Under the pieces are notes generated by a model that saw only the letters and a list, made by a program, of their open reading frames with translations, was not told the origin of the DNA and ran no database searches. The position numbers and the translations under genes are program-made. Shown one piece after another: positions 25,803 to 34,225 of a stretch of 43,910 nt of DNA (position 1 is its first letter; each line of letters opens with the position of its first letter). Source of the stretch: Cloacimonetes bacterium UBA5284 (GTDB lineage: Bacteria > Cloacimonadota > Cloacimonadia > Cloacimonadales > Cloacimonadaceae). The stretch lies in the NCBI GenBank assembly GCA_002410505.1, contig DHSO01000030.1, positions 1 through 43,910 on the forward strand, in the 5' to 3' direction.

Positions 25803-26834
25803 TTATTTAGTGTATAGCACTTTAGCACTGTCTCTGCTGTTATTACCCGAAACCCGGATAAAGTAGAGGCCGGAGGGCATCTGATTGCCGGAGCTGTCTC
25901 TGCCATCCCAACAGAAATCTCTCTGTTTACCTTCCAGTGTGGTAGAATAGATCAGTTGTCCTTTCAGATTGTAGATAGCTGCGTTGTAGCTGTCTCCGGC
26001 TTTGGCATCGATGGCCACTGTCATTCTGTCATGGAAGGGATTGGGGTAGACGTTGTCGATGCGCAGGGCGGGAATCATATCCATAGAGGGATCTTCGCTA
26101 GAACTGGGATTCCAGATGCGATTCACAAATTCCGGACGGTCCACGAATGGATTACGATTGCCCTGGAAGGAGTATAGCATGTCGTTGCGTGTTCGCTCTT
26201 GAGCGTCTGGAGGGTCTTCATAGTGCCATTCTATCATTGTATCCAGCATATCCACTCCACCTTGAGAGAGGGAATCTCCATAACGGGTATGGAAATACAG
26301 TATCGCTCTGGCAGTATTTCCCCGGAAATATGGATTCACCTGAAACACGGACTTTTGCCAGGAATCTCTTCCCCGATAGCTTTGCCAGGGAGTGTAAGAG
26401 TAGTATACATCAGACGCGGCGATGCTGGCGACATTGCCAAAAGGGAGGTTACCACGAGAGGAGTTTACCTGCATGGTGGTGATAAACAGATGATGAAGAT
26501 CTGCTTTTTTTACCGAAGTGGCAGGGTCAAACCAGCTTTGGGCGTAAGTGTGTTCGGTGTTGGGGTTGCTCTGTCCGTTGTAAGAGCTGTTTATGGAGTA
26601 TGTCTCGCCGGTATAAACACAGGTTACAGTGCCATTATCGTTGTCAAGTTCCTGAAAGAGAAAGTCTTTGGCTCCATTGTAGCTGGAATATGTATTGGTG
26701 TCGATAAGATCTTGGAGGGCATAATACAGCGGCATGCCCGAAAGATCTTCCACGCTGTCATAGTATTCTGCCTGCAGGCTTGTGATGGTGAGCAGGCAAA
26801 GCATTAACAGGTATATCTTTATAGTGTATCTCAT
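25803..26834 (-). CDS. Secreted endonuclease I with sorting tail
   Basis: A 343-residue secreted nuclease of the Endonuclease_1 (EndA/Vvn) family. A signal peptide (about 1-22) is followed by the nuclease domain with the characteristic NTEHTYAQSWF (about residues 91-101; catalytic His94), KKADLHHLFIT, NSSRGNLPFG and later RGNTARAILYFHTRYG. It should cut extracellular DNA and RNA. The C-terminal 80 or so residues are a FlgD-like sorting domain (VYPNPFHDRMTV, IYNLKGQLIYSTTL, CWDGRDSSGNQMPSGLYFIRV). The ATG has AAGGATACA upstream. It lies 15 nt after gmhA on the same strand. Nucleosides released could feed the adenosine deaminase and dNK in this window. Confidence 0.93.
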   Translation of the reverse strand: MRYTIKIYLLMLCLLTITSLQAEYYDSVEDLSGMPLYYALQDLIDTNTYSSYNGAKDFLFQELDNDNGTVTCVYTGETYSINSSYNGQSNPNTEHTYAQSWFDPATSVKKADLHHLFITTMQVNSSRGNLPFGNVASIAASDVYYSYTPWQSYRGRDSWQKSVFQVNPYFRGNTARAILYFHTRYGDSLSQGGVDMLDTMIEWHYEDPPDAQERTRNDMLYSFQGNRNPFVDRPEFVNRIWNPSSSEDPSMDMIPALRIDNVYPNPFHDRMTVAIDAKAGDSYNAAIYNLKGQLIYSTTLEGKQRDFCWDGRDSSGNQMPSGLYFIRVSGNNSRDSAKVLYTK

Positions 26835-26849
26835 TGTATCCTTCTTTGT

Positions 26850-27449
26850 TTATACTAGTTTGGTTTGGCTATGTGGCGGAAAAAATAGTTGATTTTCCAC
26901 CAGTTGCACCAAAAGATGCAGGATCATAGTGTGAATTTCTTGCACTCTGTCGCTGGTTTCTGCGCGCACAATCAGCTCAAAATCTGTGCTTCCGGAGATC
27001 TTGCCTCCGTTTCCGCCCAGAAGCGCGATAGTGGTGCAGCCCAGTGCTTTAGCCTGGTCCAAACCCTCGCATATGTTTTCTGAATTTCCGCTGGTAGAGA
27101 GGCCGATTACTATATCCTCCCTTTTGGCAAAGGCAGCCACGCCCCGGGCGAAGATTTTGTTGAAACCATAGTCATTGCCCACGCAGGTGATGTGGGAGGG
27201 GTCGCTGATGGCGATGGCGGGAAGAGCTTCTCTGTCTTTATGAAATCTGCCGGTAAGCTCTTCGGCAAAATGCATGGCATCGCACATACTGCCGCCGTTG
27301 CCAAAGATTATTACTTTGCCCTTTTGGCGGTAGCTTTCTGCGATCTGCTCGGCTATTTTGCTAATGATATGCAGGTTATTCTCTTTGTTTGCAAAGGATT
27401 CCAGTACCCTTTGGGCATCGGTGAAGGCTTGTTTTATGGTGGTTTTCAT
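26850..27449 (-). CDS. gmhA: Phosphoheptose isomerase GmhA
   Basis: A 199-residue SIS-domain protein matching GmhA, which turns sedoheptulose 7-phosphate into D-glycero-D-manno-heptose 7-phosphate, the first step to heptose for LPS core or S-layer glycans. Signature blocks are IFGNGGSMCDAMHFAEELTGRF (50-71) with the zinc His and Glu, GLSTSGNSENI near 117 and QEIHTMILH near 176, with Gln and His in the other metal positions. Length is normal. The ATG follows the add stop codon directly, so the two are coupled. Confidence 0.93.
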   Translation of the reverse strand: MKTTIKQAFTDAQRVLESFANKENNLHIISKIAEQIAESYRQKGKVIIFGNGGSMCDAMHFAEELTGRFHKDREALPAIAISDPSHITCVGNDYGFNKIFARGVAAFAKREDIVIGLSTSGNSENICEGLDQAKALGCTTIALLGGNGGKISGSTDFELIVRAETSDRVQEIHTMILHLLVQLVENQLFFPPHSQTKLV

Positions 27450-28529
27450 TTATAGGCTTTCCTTTACTGTGACTCTGGTTTTCAGTTCGCTTTCCTCGAT
27501 TTCATCCAGTTCCTTCAGGGTTTGGTTGATCAGGCGAACCCGCTCTTTGTAGGGCAAGAAAGCACTTTTAAAACCGTTTAGAATCACATTCTTCACTGTT
27601 TGATAATCCAGCCCCAGCTCATTGATTGCCAGCATATATTCGTCTGTGACAGTGGTATCGCTGATGGTGCGGTTATCTGTATTGATGGTAACTCGTAATC
27701 CATAATCTATGTAGAAATCGATGGGGTGGCTCTGGATGTTTTCCACCGCCTTGGTGTGAAAGTTGCTTTTGATGCAAATCTCCAGGGGTATGCGGTGATC
27801 GTTCACATAGTTCAGAAGATCGCCATCTTCCACCAGACGGGTGCCGTGACCGATGCGGTGAGTTCCGCAGTAGTGAATGGCCTGATGGATGGATTCGGTT
27901 CCATAAGCCTCTCCGGCATGGATAGTGATATTAAGGTTGTTTTTCAAGGCCAGATCGAAGGCATCCTTGTGGTCTTTGGCGGGGTGATTGTATTCACCAC
28001 CGGCCAGGTCAAAGCCGATAACGCCTTTGTTTTTGAAGGCGATGGCCAGTTCTGCCAATTTTAAGGATGTATAGGGATCCATATTGCGGATGCCGCAGAT
28101 AATTACTCCGGTTTTGATGTCAAAATCCCGCTCACCCTGTTTCAGCCCATCGATCACAGCCTGGGATATCTCGGTCAGCTTCAAGCCTTTATGGGTGTGC
28201 AAAATGGGAGAATAACGCACTTCCATGTAGCGCACATTTTCCTGAGCTGCATCCTCTGCCAATTCATAGGCAGCGCGCTTCAGCCCTTCCTTGTCCTGCA
28301 AGACCATATTTACTATATCGAAGCCACGCAGATAGTCTTCCAAACTGACTGTGTGTTCTCCGCACACAATCATCTTTCTCAGCTCTTGCTCATCCATTGT
28401 GGGCAGATTTATCTTTTGCTTTTTCGCAAGGTCGATAATGGTGGAAATGCGTACACTTCCATCCAGATGCACATGAAGATCTGTCTTGGGCAGCTTCCGG
28501 ATGAATTCTTTAGTCATCTTTATTTTCAT
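27450..28529 (-). CDS. add: Adenosine deaminase
   Basis: A 359-residue adenosine deaminase, converting (deoxy)adenosine to (deoxy)inosine and ammonia in the cytosol. The start at 28529 has GAGGAAGAAT upstream; a longer frame to 28568 does not. The metal and catalytic motifs are HVHLDGS near 19-25, ITIHAGEAYG near 203, HRIGHGTRL near 227 and TINTDNRTISDTT near 285. The bacterial NTDNR form (rather than NTDDP) is known in this family. It precedes gmhA without a gap. Confidence 0.95.
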   Translation of the reverse strand: MKIKMTKEFIRKLPKTDLHVHLDGSVRISTIIDLAKKQKINLPTMDEQELRKMIVCGEHTVSLEDYLRGFDIVNMVLQDKEGLKRAAYELAEDAAQENVRYMEVRYSPILHTHKGLKLTEISQAVIDGLKQGERDFDIKTGVIICGIRNMDPYTSLKLAELAIAFKNKGVIGFDLAGGEYNHPAKDHKDAFDLALKNNLNITIHAGEAYGTESIHQAIHYCGTHRIGHGTRLVEDGDLLNYVNDHRIPLEICIKSNFHTKAVENIQSHPIDFYIDYGLRVTINTDNRTISDTTVTDEYMLAINELGLDYQTVKNVILNGFKSAFLPYKERVRLINQTLKELDEIEESELKTRVTVKESL

Positions 28530-28865
28530 ATTCTTCCTCTTTCTTAAGCAAACAAGATATTGTTGCAAGCCATATGTGTCAAATCTTTTCTGTTATGTAT
28601 AGGGACAGCTGAAGATGACCGGTAAAGAAACACCAGCCTGGTATAAAGAGTCACCGAAAGGGCAGATTTCTATACGCTGACACATACTGGAGTGCCATAC
28701 TTTCCTTTTTTGAGTCCAGGCTCAGGATGGCGCAAGGCAGGTTTTGGGGATAAGGTCCTTGTTGCGGAGTGTCTTGGCAACACTGCCAGTTTCAAAGCTT
28801 CAGAGATTTGGCAGCGATTACTGGGCAAATCAGATGCAAACGGCTCTCATTGCAGAATAGATGCC
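28530..28865. other. Intergenic stretch left of lysozyme remnant
   Basis: No supported gene. A 126-codon plus-strand frame (28769-29149) is the antisense shadow of the lysozyme remnant. On the minus strand some open frame continues here (for example a stretch ending in PGLKKGKYGTPVCVSV) but has no start and no recognised family. Confidence 0.4.
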
Positions 28866-29118
28866 CTGTAAATATCTACCATGACCTCATCAAGGGTATC
28901 GGAGTTCTGCTCAGGCATTTGCACTCCAGTAGTTTATCACAACAACAAAAAAATCTGCAACTACAGTTCGATCTGCGTCATCTGCGTTCTGTTATCAAAT
29001 CGAGATTAGGGCCGATACCGATGGTCAATTTGCCCGCAGTACAGCGATATGGCTTCAGCCGCAGACCTTCATGTCTGACTAGCTGCGCCTTGATCCGGTT
29101 CAATAGTGACTCGGTCAT
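28866..29118 (-). pseudogene. Truncated GH24 phage-type lysozyme remnant
   Basis: From ATG 29118, with a strong AAGGAGAAAGC site, the minus strand encodes 46 residues before a TGA at 28978-28980. They match the start of T4-type lysozymes: RHEGLRLKPYRCTAGK followed by LTIGIGPNLD. The catalytic spacing Glu17, eight residues, Cys26, five residues, Thr32 fits the E-C-T version of the GH24 triad. Intact relatives are about 145 residues. In another frame near 28900 the stretch SDTLDEVMVDIYRASIL falls where such lysozymes have an LSDVR/LDEV helix, suggesting frameshift decay. This is probably a prophage leftover. The frameshifted part is uncertain; the first 46 codons are clear. Confidence 0.68.
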
Positions 29119-29500
29119 GCTTTCTCCTTGTTTCAGTCGTGATCATTGATCCGGAACCAGGAAAGCACTACCCTGTATGCTGACAAATCAGGATGAGCAA
29201 GGATGAGACAAAAAAATAGATATTGACAAGAATAATTCAAGTATAAAACTTTGTTTGTAGTTCTTGGAATGAATTGAGAATAGTATTGAGCTGGGATTGT
29301 ATCTACAAGGAAACTACTTGAGGATTTATAATTGTTTGTTTAGAACAATCTTTATTAGGGTAATAAATGTTAGAGAGAGAGTTTATGCTTCGCATGTTCG
29401 TTGTCCAGGAATCACAGCAGGTTGATCTGCCCGTACTCATGTCTATCCCGATGGTACGCATACATATCATGATTTTATCCACAGAAATTATGGGGGATCT
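29119..29500. other. AT-rich intergenic region upstream of FG-GAP gene
   Basis: About 380 bp without a supported gene. TTGACA at 29223-29228 and TATAAA at 29242-29247 are present but only 13 bp apart, too close for a normal sigma-70 promoter. It probably contains the promoter of the FG-GAP gene elsewhere. Confidence 0.4.
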
Positions 29501-31117
29501 ATGAATAGGCTACGATGTGCAACTCTTTTGATCCCATGGCTATTGTCTATAACCCTCCTAAACGCAATCAACGACATGCCCATCGTTGCTGCTTTTCAGG
29601 GAGAGCATCATAATTCTAAGTATGGTTACTCGATGGTTTCCTTGGATTTCAATCATGATGGACATGATGATTTGGCAGTCTGCTCTTTTGCTTACGGATA
29701 CGACTATGGTATAAGCCCTGCAAGAGGCAAGATATATGTCTATTATGGCGGAGCTGGTTTCAATTCTGCCACGCCAGCCAGTGTTACGATAGAAGGCACT
29801 TATGCCAATAGCGTGGGCAGAAGAATTTGGGGGATTTACAGAGTTGGTGATATCAGCGGTGATGGCTTTGATGATCTCTGTGTGTACGTAGAAGACCACA
29901 TATCCTGGAACGAAAGTTATGAGAAATTGTTGTTCTTCTACGGAGGCACCAACAATCTGGATAATCCCGATTATGTGCTCAATTTGTATGGAAGTGTATA
30001 CACTTTTTTTAGGATATTACCCCTTGGTGATGTAAATGGAGACGGCTTCGGAGATATGGGTTTCTATTACAGGCATACTCCTTCTTACCAGAATAGACTA
30101 TCAATCATCTGGGGAGGATCATTTCAAGAGCATGTAGTTTCTAATGGTGAAGCAAGTTATTCTTACTCATGTTCAATCCATGGCATCGGCGACATCAACA
30201 ACGACGGCTACGCTGATTTTACCACGGCTTTTGCCACACCAACCACAGATCCAACCCACAATCTGATCCGGCTCTACTATGGCAATGCCGCTGGAAATAC
30301 CGATAATCCAATCACGCTTATTTATTGCCAGTATGGAGTATCAAGAGGCAGTAAGCCATTGGGAGATATGAATGCCGATGGTTATGACGACTTTATGGGC
30401 TACATTACGGATGAGGGGATGCATGCCTGGCTGGGTGGAACAAATATCAATTACGCTGTGCCAGATTTTGACATGGATCCACCTTGGTATGGTGGAGAGT
30501 TCCAACAATCTTTAGAGCATGGCGATTTCAATAACGACGGTTATGAAGACGCGGTTGGAGCGAGCTTTGGGAGCGGGTTCGCGGTTTGGCTTGGCAAGCA
30601 AAACGTCAACGGAACTTCCGATCTTATTAAATATAACTCTGGGTATGAGAACTTTGGCTACAGCCTGGTGACCGGAGATTTCAATGCCGATGGCTATGAC
30701 GATGTGGCTATTGCCGCTTCCCATGAATACGCGCCCCAGCCCTCTGGCAACTTCCATGGCTATGTTTGGGTATATGGGGGTAATGCCCAGCTTGCCGATA
30801 CCACCGTGACAAACGATGACCCGATGCTTCCGGGAATCGGTGATCAGCTATCGATTCGGCTTAGTCCCAACCCAATTACCAGAGCTAATCAAGCTCTCAG
30901 CGTAAGTATCAAAGGCTCAGTCACGAACGGTTCTGAAGCAGTAAGCATCGAAATCTTCAATATCAAAGGGCAATCTGTTTACCGGGAAACCCATGAACAC
31001 TATTCCGGAGCTGGAAAATACATGGTGAATACGCCTTCACTTAGCACCGGGATCTATCTTTGCAAGGTAATTTCCGGTAAACAAACAGCCATAAGCAAAT
31101 TCAGCGTAATCAAATAG
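29501..31117 (+). CDS. Secreted FG-GAP (integrin-alpha-like) repeat protein
   Basis: A 538-residue secreted protein. A signal peptide (1-22) is followed by seven FG-GAP/VCBS repeats, each with a calcium loop of the DxNxDGxxD type: DFNHDGHDD, DISGDGFDD, DVNGDGFGD, DINNDGYAD, DMNADGYDD, DFNNDGYED and DFNADGYDD. Seven repeats suit a seven-bladed beta-propeller like the integrin alpha head. The C-terminal 90 or so residues form a shorter sorting domain (LSPNPI, IEIFNIKGQSVYRE, LSTGIYLCKVISG). It may bind surfaces or ligands outside the cell. The next gene starts 8 nt downstream. Confidence 0.88.
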   Translation: MNRLRCATLLIPWLLSITLLNAINDMPIVAAFQGEHHNSKYGYSMVSLDFNHDGHDDLAVCSFAYGYDYGISPARGKIYVYYGGAGFNSATPASVTIEGTYANSVGRRIWGIYRVGDISGDGFDDLCVYVEDHISWNESYEKLLFFYGGTNNLDNPDYVLNLYGSVYTFFRILPLGDVNGDGFGDMGFYYRHTPSYQNRLSIIWGGSFQEHVVSNGEASYSYSCSIHGIGDINNDGYADFTTAFATPTTDPTHNLIRLYYGNAAGNTDNPITLIYCQYGVSRGSKPLGDMNADGYDDFMGYITDEGMHAWLGGTNINYAVPDFDMDPPWYGGEFQQSLEHGDFNNDGYEDAVGASFGSGFAVWLGKQNVNGTSDLIKYNSGYENFGYSLVTGDFNADGYDDVAIAASHEYAPQPSGNFHGYVWVYGGNAQLADTTVTNDDPMLPGIGDQLSIRLSPNPITRANQALSVSIKGSVTNGSEAVSIEIFNIKGQSVYRETHEHYSGAGKYMVNTPSLSTGIYLCKVISGKQTAISKFSVIK

Positions 31118-31125
31118 GAGGAGAG

Positions 31126-31512
31126 ATGACAAAAACATGTTTGACAATGTGCATTGTGTTATTTTGTGCTATCTGCAGTGCAACACCATTCCTTACTGGT
31201 GCCTACGTGCAATATGATTTGAGTGCTGGAGGTGTTGCCAATATTGGCACATTGAAAACCAAATTGTTACAAGGAAGATACAATGCAGTTACATTGCCTG
31301 TATATCACTCAGATCTTAATGGCCTGGAAAGCGCCTTAGGAACCCTGAGAAGCGATGTAAAAACAATCCTGGAGGATAGATGCTGGAATCCTGCTCCCGG
31401 TGATGGGGTATCGGCAGGCTTTGTGCTGAGCCGCTCCGCTATCGTTTATTTCCCGGCATCGATTGGTTGCTATGCTCATCCCGGGATTATCAAGAGCTAC
31501 ATTAGAGCTTGA
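31126..31512 (+). CDS. Short secreted protein, possibly truncated
   Basis: A 128-residue protein of unknown family. It has a strong AGGAGGAGAG site and a signal peptide (about 1-19, cleavage near CSA). The mature part (NIGTLKTKLLQGRYNAVTLPVYHSDLNGLE) looks like the N-terminal piece of a larger secreted enzyme, and it lacks the sorting tail carried by its upstream neighbour. It is co-transcribed with the FG-GAP gene (8 nt gap). Either a small secreted partner or a gene cut short; I could not find a clear continuation in another frame. Confidence 0.55.
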   Translation: MTKTCLTMCIVLFCAICSATPFLTGAYVQYDLSAGGVANIGTLKTKLLQGRYNAVTLPVYHSDLNGLESALGTLRSDVKTILEDRCWNPAPGDGVSAGFVLSRSAIVYFPASIGCYAHPGIIKSYIRA

Positions 31513-31574
31513 GCCTGGCAGTGGCGGTTTTCGTACCCATCCAAGAGGCATGGCGGCCGGCAGAACGGTCTGCA

Positions 31575-31600
31575 TAAAAAAACCCGTGTATACACGGGTC
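31575..31600 (-). terminator. Rho-independent terminator for LPP20 operon
   Basis: ACCCGTG (31582-31588) and CACGGGT (31593-31599) pair around TATA. On the minus strand this hairpin is followed by a run of seven T, so it ends the minus-strand operon whose last gene stops at 31627. Confidence 0.85.
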
Positions 31601-31626
31601 TTATGGAAGTCAGAGCAAAAGGGGAC

Positions 31627-32187
31627 TCAATTGTTTTCCAGATACTTATCCAGTTCCTGAAATGCCTGGGAAGCTTTAAATTCGTTGTAAAGGGCTTCTT
31701 CATTGCGGATTTCAGCGGCAAGTTTTCGATTGATCTGATCTGTGGGAATTCTCAATTGAACCCAGGTCTTGTAGCGTTGACCATCGGCCTCATTTACTTT
31801 GCGAGTCTCGATCTTTCCTGTGATTACACCGCTAAACTGGGCTTCAGATACTGCTCTTAGCACGTTTGAACTGAGCCCAAGCACTTGAGGATCGCTGATG
31901 CCGGCCTCTTCCAGATAGTTTTTCAGCATGCTTTCTACATTGATACGAACATATTGGGCGGCCTCAGAAAGAGCATTTGAACGAGCTACATTCATGGAAG
32001 CGTTTTCGTTCAGATTGGTGCCCTGTCCATAAGTGCTCACATAAGTTTCCTCTGTCTGTTCTCCCCACCACGCGGGGCGGTAAACCAATTCACCATCGGC
32101 TTTTACGGCCTGTTCTTTGTTTTTAGAGCAGCCAAACATCAGAATGGCAAGGCTCAGGATCAGGATGACCATTAAGGTTCTATTCAT
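31627..32187 (-). CDS. LPP20-family lipoprotein
   Basis: A 186-residue lipoprotein with lipobox FGCS (Cys20). The mature part matches the LPP20 pattern: PAWWG near 38, a GQGTNLNENASMNVARSNALSEAAQYV block, SGVITGKIETRKV, and a C-terminal helix LAAEIRNEEALYNEF. Such proteins sit in the outer membrane (Helicobacter LPP20 is the namesake), with unknown biochemical role. It follows mltG by about 60 nt on the same strand, and a terminator ends the operon after it. Confidence 0.82.
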   Translation of the reverse strand: MNRTLMVILILSLAILMFGCSKNKEQAVKADGELVYRPAWWGEQTEETYVSTYGQGTNLNENASMNVARSNALSEAAQYVRINVESMLKNYLEEAGISDPQVLGLSSNVLRAVSEAQFSGVITGKIETRKVNEADGQRYKTWVQLRIPTDQINRKLAAEIRNEEALYNEFKASQAFQELDKYLENN

Positions 32188-32247
32188 TTTTCCTCCATAC
32201 GCCGCAGCGTATACGTGTATAGATCTTGCATTAAAAGGACGTCCATC

Positions 32248-33234
32248 TTACAAACCCATCTGCCGTTGCCGGCGTTGATGCTCTTCATAAGATGCTGTAA
32301 ACACATTATTCCCCTGTTTGTCGGCAAAGAAATACAGATAGTTATGGCTGGCAGGTGTCAGGGCTGCAGCAATCGAGCTCACTTGCGGATTGGAGATCGG
32401 AGTAGGCGGCAGACCGGGATTTCTGTAAGTGTTGTAAGGAGATTTGATTTGAGTATCTTGATTGGTCAAAACTTCACGGCGAATGCCTCTTTTTTCCAGA
32501 ATGTAATCCACGGTGGGGCAGCTTTGCAGTGCCATTCCCAGCCGCAATCTACGCTCAAATACTCCGGCGATGATGGGGCGTTCTTCCGCGTATCCCGCTT
32601 CTTTTTCCACGATCGATGCCAAAATCAGTTTAGCATAGAAATCTTCCTGCCGGTGGATGTCGATCCCGGCTCGACTAAGCTTACGGAAGAACTCATTGGT
32701 CATGATAGCCAGGATGCTGTCGGCGTTACTATATACCGGGAAGAGATAGGTCTCCGGGTACAAAAAGCCTTCCAGGCTACTTAGCTGCATGCCGGTCAAG
32801 CGCCGGATCAAAGTGGTGTCCATGGCGGCAGTCTGCAGATCATCATATGTAGCCAAGCCGCTGGCTTCGATGCGCTGGAAGGTTTTGTGCATAGAGAGCC
32901 CTTCCGGGAAGGTGATTCTGATGTTTTCGGATACGCCTTCTTGCAAGCGGGACACTGTGGACCAGAGGCTGCTGTGTCCACCGAAGATGTATGTTCCTGT
33001 CTTCAGAGAGCGATCTACGCCACGAATCCTTGCCAGAAAACGGAATGCGGAGGCGCTGGGCACGATGCCGACTTTTTCCAGCTTTAGACCGATGGTGCCG
33101 GCACTGTCTCCGGTATTCACTCGCACTATGCGCTCCACGGAATCCCGGGCGCTAAAGAGTTCGTGCGTGGCAAATCCCAGCCCGACCAGGGCCAGTCCTA
33201 TCGCGATTATTCCGAAGTATCTGAATCCGTTCAT
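32248..33234 (-). CDS. mltG: Endolytic murein transglycosylase MltG
   Basis: A 328-residue MltG (YceG-like) enzyme, an inner-membrane lytic transglycosylase that cleaves nascent glycan strands. A membrane anchor at about residues 5-24 is followed by a LysM-like subdomain and the catalytic domain, with ILASIVEKEAGYAEERPIIAGVFERRL (about 208-234; catalytic Glu in VEKE), LQSCPTVDYIL and SPYNTYRNPGLPPTPISNP. Its ATG shares one base with the ruvX stop (TAATG). It works on the same glycan strands that RodA and PBP2 build. Confidence 0.95.
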   Translation of the reverse strand: MNGFRYFGIIAIGLALVGLGFATHELFSARDSVERIVRVNTGDSAGTIGLKLEKVGIVPSASAFRFLARIRGVDRSLKTGTYIFGGHSSLWSTVSRLQEGVSENIRITFPEGLSMHKTFQRIEASGLATYDDLQTAAMDTTLIRRLTGMQLSSLEGFLYPETYLFPVYSNADSILAIMTNEFFRKLSRAGIDIHRQEDFYAKLILASIVEKEAGYAEERPIIAGVFERRLRLGMALQSCPTVDYILEKRGIRREVLTNQDTQIKSPYNTYRNPGLPPTPISNPQVSSIAAALTPASHNYLYFFADKQGNNVFTASYEEHQRRQRQMGL

Positions 33235-33653
33235 TATCTATTCTCACTCTCCAGGTATGATTTCAAGATCATGGCTGCCGCCATCGCGTCCACCATCTTC
33301 CGGGCTTCTTGCCAGCTTTTGCCTATCTTTTTGAGTTCGGCTTCGGCTTCGGCGGAGCTATATCTCTCGTCAAATGATATTACCGGGATATCCAGCAGTT
33401 CCTGCAAATTTTTCATAAAGGCTTTGGTTTCAAGGGTTTTTGGAGTGTCACTGCCGTCGATGGCGTAGGGCATGCCCAGAACTATGAGTCTGGCGTCTTG
33501 CTGTTTGGCGAGCTGTTTGAGCCGGGGTACCAGGATGTTCAAGTCTGCGTTAGCGATCACGCTATGGGCTTTGGCAAACATACGCAAGGGATCTGAAAAA
33601 GCGATCCCAATGCGCTTGCTACCGTAATCTATCGCCATGATGCGTCCGATCAT
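33234..33653 (-). CDS. ruvX: Holliday-junction resolvase-like RuvX (YqgF)
   Basis: A 139-residue YqgF/RuvX protein with RNase-H fold, involved in 16S rRNA 5' processing and possibly in junction resolution. Signatures: IDYGSKRIGIAFSDP (8-22), IVLGMPYAIDGS near 56-67 and FDERYSSAEAE near 97-107. Length is normal. It overlaps both neighbours, ATGA with the upstream lipoprotein and one base with mltG. Many bacteria keep ruvX near mltG. Confidence 0.95.
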   Translation of the reverse strand: MIGRIMAIDYGSKRIGIAFSDPLRMFAKAHSVIANADLNILVPRLKQLAKQQDARLIVLGMPYAIDGSDTPKTLETKAFMKNLQELLDIPVISFDERYSSAEAEAELKKIGKSWQEARKMVDAMAAAMILKSYLESENR

Positions 33654-34225
33654 AGCAGAGATTCATCTCTCCAGATTATGATTTTCCAGCTAGCCTTTTC
33701 TTCGAGCAGATAGAATCTTGCCATCCCGTTTGCAATATAGCTGCTGTTGTTGTAACCATAGCTGAGTATGAGGTCAAAATAACAGGGGACTATGATCCAA
33801 CCTTCTCTGCCCTCGGCAGGGTCACTTTCCCAAAGATCTTGAGGCGGTATCTGCAGACGCAGTTCGATCTCGTCTGCCACCGGTAAGGTGCCGTCACTGC
33901 TGCCAAGCTCAAACATATTCTGGGTAAGCGCGACCTCTTCGTCGTAGCCCCACCAATCGTCCTTTCTACCGTCACCATCCATGTCGATGCCGATCTGGGA
34001 ATATTCGCTGGAAAGCAGTTCAAAGCGGTAGTTTGGATGCAGCAATTGTTTGAATATATTGATGTTTTTCTCCCTATAGGCTTTTTCCAGATTACGCAGG
34101 AGTTCTTCGGGGCTGCGATTGTGAACCACAGAGCTAGAATTGTCGATCAGGGGCGGGCGAAAGGGGTTTGTACAGGCTCCGAAGAACAGGATGAGTGCCA
34201 TCAAGAGCAGTTTAGCCGTTTTCAT
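33650..34225 (-). CDS. NTF2-like lipoprotein (second of a pair)
   Basis: A 191-residue lipoprotein with lipobox FGAC (Cys18). The mature domain starts with a helix (SPEELLRNLEKAYREKNINIFKQLLHPNYRFEL), the usual opening of NTF2-like/SnoaL-type folds, and ends in a strand pair ARFYLLEEKASWKIIIWRDE. An acidic DMDGDGRKDDWWG insert looks calcium-binding. It overlaps the upstream lipoprotein by 14 nt and ruvX by 4 nt. It seems paralogous to the preceding gene. Role unknown; the context suggests envelope work with MltG. Confidence 0.75.
   Translation of the reverse strand: MKTAKLLLMALILFFGACTNPFRPPLIDNSSSVVHNRSPEELLRNLEKAYREKNINIFKQLLHPNYRFELLSSEYSQIGIDMDGDGRKDDWWGYDEEVALTQNMFELGSSDGTLPVADEIELRLQIPPQDLWESDPAEGREGWIIVPCYFDLILSYGYNNSSYIANGMARFYLLEEKASWKIIIWRDESLL

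Noticed and set aside
28769..29149. 126-codon plus-strand open frame
   Set aside because: It is the antisense of the lysozyme remnant, whose reading frame on the minus strand has a strong ribosome site and a clear family match.
29223..29247. TTGACA/TATAAA as promoter of the FG-GAP gene
   Set aside because: The spacing is only 13 bp, too short for a sigma-70 promoter, and the start would be over 240 nt from the gene.
29501..31117. FG-GAP repeats as tandem DNA repeats or CRISPR
   Set aside because: The repeat is at protein level with diverged DNA; no regularly spaced identical repeats or cas genes occur in the window.
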